A program made the translations under genes and the position numbers. This document shows positions 1 to 4,827 of a stretch of 6,284 nt of DNA, piece after piece. This DNA comes from Brevundimonas sp. (GTDB lineage: Bacteria > Pseudomonadota > Alphaproteobacteria > Caulobacterales > Caulobacteraceae): NCBI GenBank assembly GCA_012270135.1, contig JAAXIW010000044.1, positions 1 to 6,284 of the forward strand, given 5' to 3'. The notes beneath the pieces were generated by a model that was given only the letters and a program-made list of their open reading frames with translations, was not told the DNA's origin and did no database searches. The stretch's first letter is position 1; each line of letters begins with the position of its first letter.

Positions 1-62
1 AACAGCGGCTCCATCGCGGCATCGACATGCGCGCGCCAGGCCAGGATTTCCTCCTGCGTCGG
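1..62 (-). CDS. Internal fragment resembling ergothioneine synthase EgtB (DinB-like part)
   Basis: Read on the minus strand from base 62 to base 1, this piece encodes RPTQEEILAWRAHVDAAM followed by EPL, with no stop. That resembles the stretch joining the early part of EgtB-type proteins (iron-dependent sulfoxide synthases of ergothioneine synthesis) to their DinB-like helices, where a 'RPT..E(V/I)LAYRAHVDAAM' pattern is common. Only about 20 residues are visible, so this is a family resemblance from memory. Downstream sequence would lie beyond base 1. Upstream on this strand the frame stays open, but the resemblance fades at about 62-75, where a YmdB-like gene on the opposite strand takes over. 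The family name could be wrong, but the protein-like character of this frame is clear and the + strand frames here fit no YmdB-like sequence. Confidence 0.4.
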
Positions 63-372
63 CCGCGCCAGCCTGGTGGGCCGCCCCCACACCCACGTGC
101 CGACCGCCGACTGCCAGATACTGCCCGGCGGCACCGCCTACCAGACCGACGCCGGCGGCTGCTGCGACTACGACAGCGTGATCGGCAACGAAAAGGAAGA
201 GCCCCTGCGGCGCTTCACCACCCGCCTCTCCGGCGGCCGCTACACCCCCGCCCACGGCCCCGCCACCATCTGCGGCGTCTATGTCGAGACCGACGACCGG
301 ACCGGCCTGGCCACGCGGGTCGAGCCGATCCGGGTCGGGGGGCGGTTGAGCCAGGCGGTGCCGGCGGCCTGA
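61..372 (+). CDS. YmdB-like (TIGR00282) metallophosphoesterase, C-terminal part only
   Basis: The frame encodes the last ~103 residues of a TIGR00282/YmdB-family phosphoesterase, a family of about 265-275 residues whose studied members act on 2',3'-cyclic nucleotides or other phosphodiesters with a two-metal centre. It starts with GRASLV at 61-78, then HTHV, PTADCQILPGG, TAYQTDAG, DYDSVIG, EEPLRRF and GVYVETDD, and stops with TGA at 370-372. The HTH pair (88-96) corresponds to the family's C-terminal metal-binding histidines. The N-terminal metal ligands (an early Asp, then Glu-Asn and Asn) are absent because the homology begins only at about 61; the GTG at 76 is not a credible start. Two places differ from the usual family pattern: GRP (79-87) where VGT is expected before HTH, and GGCC (145-156) where GMCG or GMTG is usual. 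It is a truncated gene, either a pseudogene or a gene cut by a chimeric join. Confidence 0.8.
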   Translation, partial: GRASLVGRPHTHVPTADCQILPGGTAYQTDAGGCCDYDSVIGNEKEEPLRRFTTRLSGGRYTPAHGPATICGVYVETDDRTGLATRVEPIRVGGRLSQAVPAA

Positions 373-456
373 CTCTGTCGAAGAGTTAATCGCCGCGACT
401 GCATCCGTCGTGCATCGCCGCCGCCTCATTCCGCAAACCCCTCGCGGAGAGCCCCG

Positions 457-1287
457 ATGCTGAAGATCCTCGCCGCCCTTGTGGCGCTTGTCGTCCCGAC
501 CTCCGCCATCGCCCAGAGCCCCGCGCCCGAGCCGGTCGAGGTGATGATCCTGGGGACCTACCATTTCGGCAATCCGGGTCAGGACATCCACAACGCCCGG
601 GTCGACCCGGTGACCACGCCGGAGAAGCAGGCGCAACTCGAGGCGATCGCCGAGGGCCTTTCCCGTTTCCGGCCGACCGCCGTCGCCGTCGAGCGTGTCG
701 CTCGCGACCCGTCGACGATGCTGGATCACCGCTATCCCGCCTTTGCGCCGACCGACCTTCTGACCAACCCGGACGAGCGGGCTCAGATCGGCTACCGCCT
801 CGCCCGCCGCCTCGGCCTCGACCGCGTCTACGCCATCGACGAGCAGGACCGCGAGGGCCAGCCCTCCTACTTCCCGTTCGAGGCGGTGCAGACCTGGGTG
901 CAGGCCAATGGCCGGACGGCCGATCTCGGCGCCCTGCACGGTCAGGTCGCCGCCATGATCGCCGATCTCGAACGTCGCCAGGCCACGGAGACCGTCGGCC
1001 AACTGCTGGCGGCCACGAACACCCCCGAACGCGTCGCGTCCGATCAGGCCTTCTACGCCCGGATGATGGCTTTCGGGTCCGGCGACGACCAGCCCGGCGC
1101 GGTCCTCAACGGTCGCTGGTACACCCGCAACGCCATGATCTTCGCCCGGCTGATGCAGGTCGCCCGACCCGGCGACCGCATCGTGGTGGTCTATGGCGCG
1201 GGACACAGCTACTGGCTCCGCCAGATGGTCGAGACCACGCCCGGTTTCCGGCTCGTTGAGCCGAACGACTACCTGCCGGTCGACTAA
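457..1287 (+). CDS. Secreted DUF5694 protein (TraB/Tiki-like fold)
   Basis: This complete 276-residue protein begins with a cleavable signal peptide: K3, a hydrophobic core at about 4-16, and a likely cut after A19 (AIA|Q), so it should act in the periplasm or outside the cell. The body matches DUF5694, a family of the TraB/Tiki/EreA-type superfamily. Visible motifs are the first GxxH (G33-T-Y-H36), VAVE with E79, AIDEQ with D128, WYTRN with R224, and the second GxxH (G247-A-G-H250). Paired GxxH motifs with a conserved Glu and Arg are the likely metal-binding site in this superfamily, some members of which are proteases or esterases. The substrate of DUF5694 proteins is not known to me. GGAGAG at 446-451, five bases before the ATG, supports the start. 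The gene stands alone on this strand; its TAA overlaps the stop of the convergent amidohydrolase gene. Confidence 0.82.
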   Translation: MLKILAALVALVVPTSAIAQSPAPEPVEVMILGTYHFGNPGQDIHNARVDPVTTPEKQAQLEAIAEGLSRFRPTAVAVERVARDPSTMLDHRYPAFAPTDLLTNPDERAQIGYRLARRLGLDRVYAIDEQDREGQPSYFPFEAVQTWVQANGRTADLGALHGQVAAMIADLERRQATETVGQLLAATNTPERVASDQAFYARMMAFGSGDDQPGAVLNGRWYTRNAMIFARLMQVARPGDRIVVVYGAGHSYWLRQMVETTPGFRLVEPNDYLPVD

Positions 1288-2774
1288 CCCCGCGCGACGA
1301 ACCCGTAGCGCCGGTTCGACGGCTGCACGCCGGCGGCGGCGTACTCCGTCTTCAGCGCCGTGAACCGGTCGGTCGCCAGCGCCGCCTCCGCGCACGTAAA
1401 GTGGACGACATTGATACTCGCGTTGTTGCCGCCGAACACGGCCGTCTTCACCGGTCCGTCGGCGGCGCCCAGCGGCGCGAAACCGTGCGCCTGTTGCATG
1501 TCCTCGGGGATCTCCAGCCGCCGCAGCCCCTCGATCTGCCACTGCGGGCTGCCGGTCCACACCGCGTCGGTGCCCCAGCAGACGTGGTCGGCGCCCAGCC
1601 CCTTGATCAGCGTGCCCATGATCGCCGCGCACATCCGCGGCTGCGCCACCAGCGTCTGGGCGAAGATCTGCCCGAGGTCGCCGTAGACATTGCTCACCCC
1701 GTGCGCGGCCGGGATTTCCGCCAGGTCGGTGACCCAGTCGATCCGGCCGGTCCGCTCGAACTCGGCCAGCGCCCACTCCGGATCGTCCAGACGGTAGGCC
1801 GAGTGGTAGATGATGAAATTCAGCTGCGGCCAGTCCTTCGCCGCCTGCGCCACGTCGCGCACATCGGCATAGGGCGCCAGGTTCGGGAACCGCCGGTCGG
1901 CGCCGCGCCCCCACAGCCCCTTGTGGACGCAGACGTTCCGGACCCCCGCCGCCGCCATCTTCTCATAGCCGCGATACGTCTCCTCCGAGTCCATGCGCCA
2001 CGGATAGCGGGCCGTCTCCTTGTGGGTGTTGTCCCCCACCGTATAGCCCTTGACCGAGTCCGGCCGCAGCGCCAGCGCCGCATCCAGATCGTCCAGCCAG
2101 CCCGGCGCGCCCGGGGTGAAGATGGCGTGGGTCATCAGCCGCTTCGAACCGGCCCGGCTGTTCACCGTTTCCCGGGCCTCGGCCATCTGCCGGTTGGTCA
2201 GGAACCAGTCCTCCGGGATGTCCGACGGCGCCGACGAGATCAGCGCGATCTTGGTGTCGGAATCGAGGAAGACCTCCTTGAAGTAGTTGTCGAACTTCAG
2301 GTCCTCGAGAGTCTGCGGCCCCGCCGAGCTCAGCTGCGGATTCCAGCCCTGGGCCGCCACCGACTCCCGTAACCGCACGAACCCTTCCAGCCGCGTGTCG
2401 TCACGCAGGAAATGGGTGTGCATGTCCATGATGAACTGGCCGGACAGGGCGTCCGCCCGTTCCTGCGCCAGCTCCGGCGTCGCGGCCTCGGCCGCCCCGA
2501 CCTCGAACAGCGGCCCGAACGTCCCGTTCAGCGCCGCGAAGCCCGCCGCCATCCCGGCCGAGGTCTGGAAGAAGCGGCGCCGGCTCAACCCCAGCTTCGG
2601 CGCGACGGCGTCGGCCATCGCATACAGCCGCGCCTCCGCCTCGCGCTGCTTGTCGGCCTGGGGTGCCGGCCGGTATTCCTCGCTGGCCACCATCCGCACC
2701 GGCAGGGGCGTCCGCGGTTCGCACCGGTCGGCCGGGGTCAGCGTCTCGTGGTCCTCGTCACTGAGCCAGCGCAT
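1284..2774 (-). CDS. Tat-exported amidohydrolase (Amidohydro_2, metal-dependent hydrolase)
   Basis: This complete 496-residue protein is a TIM-barrel amidohydrolase. The metal site can be read in order: H119-T-H121 at the end of the first strand (DMHTHF), K242 (VKGY), H284 (VCVHKG), H324 (IIYHSA) and D403 (GTDAVW). The HxH, His, His and Asp are the usual metal and catalytic set. A twin-arginine signal, SRRRFFQ at 64-70, is followed by a weakly hydrophobic stretch (74-83) and AEA at 95-97, so the folded enzyme probably leaves the cytoplasm through Tat. The signal sits behind an unusually long ~63-residue N-terminal region. I believe related amidohydrolases share this extension, and the good ribosome site at 2780-2785 supports the long start. 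The substrate cannot be read from sequence. It lies 67 bases after phoD on the same strand and may share its transcript. Its TAG stop overlaps the TAA of the convergent DUF5694 gene. Confidence 0.85.
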   Translation of the reverse strand: MRWLSDEDHETLTPADRCEPRTPLPVRMVASEEYRPAPQADKQREAEARLYAMADAVAPKLGLSRRRFFQTSAGMAAGFAALNGTFGPLFEVGAAEAATPELAQERADALSGQFIMDMHTHFLRDDTRLEGFVRLRESVAAQGWNPQLSSAGPQTLEDLKFDNYFKEVFLDSDTKIALISSAPSDIPEDWFLTNRQMAEARETVNSRAGSKRLMTHAIFTPGAPGWLDDLDAALALRPDSVKGYTVGDNTHKETARYPWRMDSEETYRGYEKMAAAGVRNVCVHKGLWGRGADRRFPNLAPYADVRDVAQAAKDWPQLNFIIYHSAYRLDDPEWALAEFERTGRIDWVTDLAEIPAAHGVSNVYGDLGQIFAQTLVAQPRMCAAIMGTLIKGLGADHVCWGTDAVWTGSPQWQIEGLRRLEIPEDMQQAHGFAPLGAADGPVKTAVFGGNNASINVVHFTCAEAALATDRFTALKTEYAAAGVQPSNRRYGFVARG

Positions 2775-2779
2775 CGCAA

Positions 2780-2785
2780 CCTCCC
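2780..2785 (-). promoter_or_regulatory. Ribosome binding site that fixes the amidohydrolase start
   Basis: On the minus strand this reads GGGAGG, five bases before the ATG at 2774-2772. The next in-frame ATG (2693-2691, residue 28) has no purine-rich site before it, so the long N-terminal form is favoured. Confidence 0.6.
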
Positions 2786-2841
2786 TCGTCTCCCGAGGAG
2801 AAGTCTAGCGGTCGCCGGCGGGGGCTCCAGTTACAATCGTG

Positions 2842-4410
2842 TCAGGCCGGAACCAGCCGGCCGTCGCCGCTCGCCACGGCGAATTTTGCGCGGGTCGTCA
2901 ACGTCCCGCCCCTCTCCGAGACCTTGTCGAGCACCTTGAACTCGGTCTGCCAGCGCTCGGGCGTCACGTCGCAGACGACATAGCCGCGCTGGGCGTTGTT
3001 GAACTTCAGGAACGGATTATCGGCCAGATAGCGCCGCCCGTCGGGACGCTGATCGACTCCGTCGCCGGACGAGCTGATCGAGGTAGTGACGAACTCCGTC
3101 GCCACCGGCGCGCCCTCCGGATTGCGGCTGTCGACATACAATTCGCCGGCATAGTTCTGATGCTCGTCCCCGGTCAGCACCACCGTATTGGCGATCCGCC
3201 GGTCGCGCAGGCGATCCAGCAATCGCTGTCGCGGAATGCGATACCCGGCCCAGGTGTCGAGGTTGTAGCCCGGCTCCGGCCCTTCCTTGCGGTCCAGATC
3301 CATCACCATGATCTGTTGCGCCAGCACCTTCCAGCGGGCGTTCGAGCGTTCCAGGTTCCGGTACAGCCAGGCTTCCTGCGCCTCGCCCAGCACCTGCGCC
3401 CGCGGGTCCGAGACGGCGTCGCAGGTCGTCGCCCAGCTGTCGCCGCAGGGCTGATCGGTGCGATGCTGGCGGGTGTCGAGCAGGTTTAGGTCCAGCAGGT
3501 CGCCCCAGGATGCATGGCGATACAGCTGGATGTCCGATCCGCGAGGGAAGGCCGAACGCCGTAGGGGCATGTGCTCGTAGAAGGCCTGCGCCGCTGCCTG
3601 GCGACGCAGCAGGAACACCTCGGGCGGCACGCCGTCGTCGATCGCTCCGACCCAGTTGTTGGCGATCTCGTGGTCGTCCCAGGTCACGAACCAGGCCGCC
3701 GCCGCGTGGCTGGCCTGCAGGTCCGTATCCAGCTTGTACTGCGCATACCGCCGCCGGTAGTCGTCCAGCGAATAGGTCTCTCCGCCAAGGTGCTGGCGCG
3801 GATTCTCGATGGTCCCGCCGGAGCCCGTATAGGTCCGGTTGCCCCGACCTTCGTAGATGTAGTCGCCGTAGCAGTAGACGAAGTCGAAATCCTCGGCCGC
3901 CGCCTTGCGGTGGACGGTGTAATATCCCTGGTCGAAGGCCTGGCAGCCGACGAAGCCGAAACGCGCGTGCCGCCCCGCCGCACCCGGCGCCGGGGCCGTC
4001 TTCGCCCGGCCCCACGGCGTCCGCTCGGCGCCGGCCATGAAGCGGTAGAAATACTCCCGACCCGGCTCCAGCCCCTCGACCTCGACGTGCACCGCATGGC
4101 CCATCTCGGGCCGCGCCACCGCCTCGCCGCTGCGCGCCACCTTGGAGAAGCCGCGATCCGCCGCCACCTCCCATTTCACCGGTACGGGCGCCGACGGCAT
4201 GCCGTGGCCGATCTCCAGCGGGCTCGGGGCCAGCCGGGTCCAGATCACGAAACCGTCCGGCGTCGGGTCGCCGGCGGCGATGCCCAGCTGGAATGGATAT
4301 TCCGCGAACACCGGATCCGCGAAGGCCTGACGTCCGACGCCCAGCGCGACGCCTCCCGCGCTCAGCGCCAGCATCAGGCCGCGACGGGATACGGAAGAGG
4401 GAAGAGACAT
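2842..4410 (-). CDS. phoD: PhoD-like alkaline phosphatase / phosphodiesterase, Tat-exported
   Basis: This complete 522-residue protein has the PhoD layout: a Tat signal (S8-R9-R10-G-L-M-L, hydrophobic to about residue 26, likely cut after A31 in AFA|DP), an N-terminal beta domain (about 38-138) and a metallophosphatase domain. Active-site motifs are all present: GCQ with C156, GDYIYE with D183 and Y186, TWDDHE with D245, D246 and H247, LDTRQHR with R314, and GDEH with D415 and H417. PhoD enzymes use iron and calcium, with a cysteine ligand, to release phosphate from phosphodiesters and monoesters outside the cytoplasm, usually during phosphate shortage. No Pho box was recognised. GGAG at 4417-4420 (minus strand), six bases before the ATG, supports the start. 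It lies 51 bases after the lipoprotein gene's stop and ahead of the amidohydrolase. Its exact substrate is uncertain, since the family also includes phospholipase D-like members. Confidence 0.9.
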   Translation of the reverse strand: MSLPSSVSRRGLMLALSAGGVALGVGRQAFADPVFAEYPFQLGIAAGDPTPDGFVIWTRLAPSPLEIGHGMPSAPVPVKWEVAADRGFSKVARSGEAVARPEMGHAVHVEVEGLEPGREYFYRFMAGAERTPWGRAKTAPAPGAAGRHARFGFVGCQAFDQGYYTVHRKAAAEDFDFVYCYGDYIYEGRGNRTYTGSGGTIENPRQHLGGETYSLDDYRRRYAQYKLDTDLQASHAAAAWFVTWDDHEIANNWVGAIDDGVPPEVFLLRRQAAAQAFYEHMPLRRSAFPRGSDIQLYRHASWGDLLDLNLLDTRQHRTDQPCGDSWATTCDAVSDPRAQVLGEAQEAWLYRNLERSNARWKVLAQQIMVMDLDRKEGPEPGYNLDTWAGYRIPRQRLLDRLRDRRIANTVVLTGDEHQNYAGELYVDSRNPEGAPVATEFVTTSISSSGDGVDQRPDGRRYLADNPFLKFNNAQRGYVVCDVTPERWQTEFKVLDKVSERGGTLTTRAKFAVASGDGRLVPA

Positions 4411-4450
4411 CGGGCGCTCCGGGTTCGGTCGCCTCGACCTAGCCCGGAAA

Positions 4451-4466
4451 TGTGACGGGCGTCACT
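4451..4466. promoter_or_regulatory. Possible CRP/FNR-type operator upstream of phoD
   Basis: The bases read TGTGA-N6-TCACT, one base off the classical CRP consensus TGTGA-N6-TCACA, with perfect 5-base arms (GTGAC and GTCAC around GGGC). The site begins 40 bases upstream of the phoD ATG and overlaps the last codons and stop of the lipoprotein gene. A CRP/FNR-family regulator is plausible in this kind of organism, but none is encoded here and no -10/-35 pair is evident. The same arms could form a short 5-bp hairpin in RNA, but no T-run follows on the minus strand, so a terminator is less likely. A chance match in GC-rich DNA remains possible. Confidence 0.25.
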
Positions 4467-4827
4467 CCGCCGATGTGTTCGCCGGCCGCCACGCCTGCAG
4501 GGCGGCGATCTCGGCCTTGCGGGCCGCGATGGGCGTCCGGGCCAGCTGGCGAAGCGCCGGGTCGGACGTCTCCCGCAAGGTCGACTCCGCGCGGGCGATG
4601 GCCGCGAGGTGTTCCTCGATGGCGGCCTCGACATAGGCCTGATCGGCCGCCGGTGTGTCGGCGGCCGGCGTGGAGGACTTCGCTTCGATCTCGGCTGTGG
4701 TCTCGGTCGCCGCCGCCTGGTGCGCGGCGGAGGCCTCACGGAGCGCCTGTTCCACCGGGTCGCCACCCCCCTCGCAGGCGGAGAGGAGCAGGGCGAGTCC
4801 CGCGAGCCAGATTGGCTGAAGGCGCAT
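4462..4827 (-). CDS. Small lipoprotein with a degenerate DUF305-like tail
   Basis: The protein is 121 residues from the ATG at 4827-4825, or 122 from the GTG immediately before it. Counting from the GTG, it has a short lipoprotein signal with lipobox L16-S17-A18-C19, an Ala/Thr/Glu-rich linker (about 22-62), and a helical tail (about 63-115) running DQAYVEAAIEEHLAAIARAE, then DPALRQLARTPI and AEIAALQAW. That tail follows the shape of DUF305, a ferritin-like helical domain whose members usually read HH.GAI.MA ... DP..R.LA..I...Q..EI..M..W. Here only H74 of the usual histidine pair is present, so metal binding may be lost. Either start overlaps the purL stop (GTGATG around TGA), which implies translational coupling; the AAGGA inside the last purL codons can serve both. 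The lipid anchor places it in the envelope. Its function is unknown, and the DUF305 link is a resemblance by eye. Confidence 0.7.
   Translation of the reverse strand: MRLQPIWLAGLALLLSACEGGGDPVEQALREASAAHQAAATETTAEIEAKSSTPAADTPAADQAYVEAAIEEHLAAIARAESTLRETSDPALRQLARTPIAARKAEIAALQAWRPANTSAE

Noticed and set aside
27..389. Open + frame of 120 codons overlapping the YmdB-like fragment
   Set aside because: Almost only Arg, Pro, Leu and Gly; frame shadow of the 61-372 coding frame.
373..456. Promoter for the DUF5694 gene in the 84-base gap
   Set aside because: No convincing -35/-10 pair; only the ribosome site at 446-451 and a trivial TGCATC direct repeat were seen.
1401..2372. Long + strand open frame of 323 codons antisense to the amidohydrolase
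   Set aside because: Arg/Pro/Leu-rich shadow typical of GC-rich DNA opposite a real gene; the minus-strand frame has clear catalytic motifs and a signal.
2784..2798. Short CCTCG/CGAGG inverted repeat between phoD and the amidohydrolase gene
   Set aside because: Five-base stem overlapping the ribosome site, no T-run; too weak to call a terminator or operator.
2845..2862. Perfect 6-base inverted repeat GGCCGG/CCGGCC with a 6-base loop at the end of phoD, considered as a terminator
   Set aside because: It lies inside the last phoD codons and is followed on the minus strand by no T-run; such GC palindromes arise easily in this base composition.
3571..4455. Long + strand open frame of 294 codons antisense to phoD
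   Set aside because: No recognisable domain and low-complexity composition; the minus-strand PhoD frame explains the region fully.
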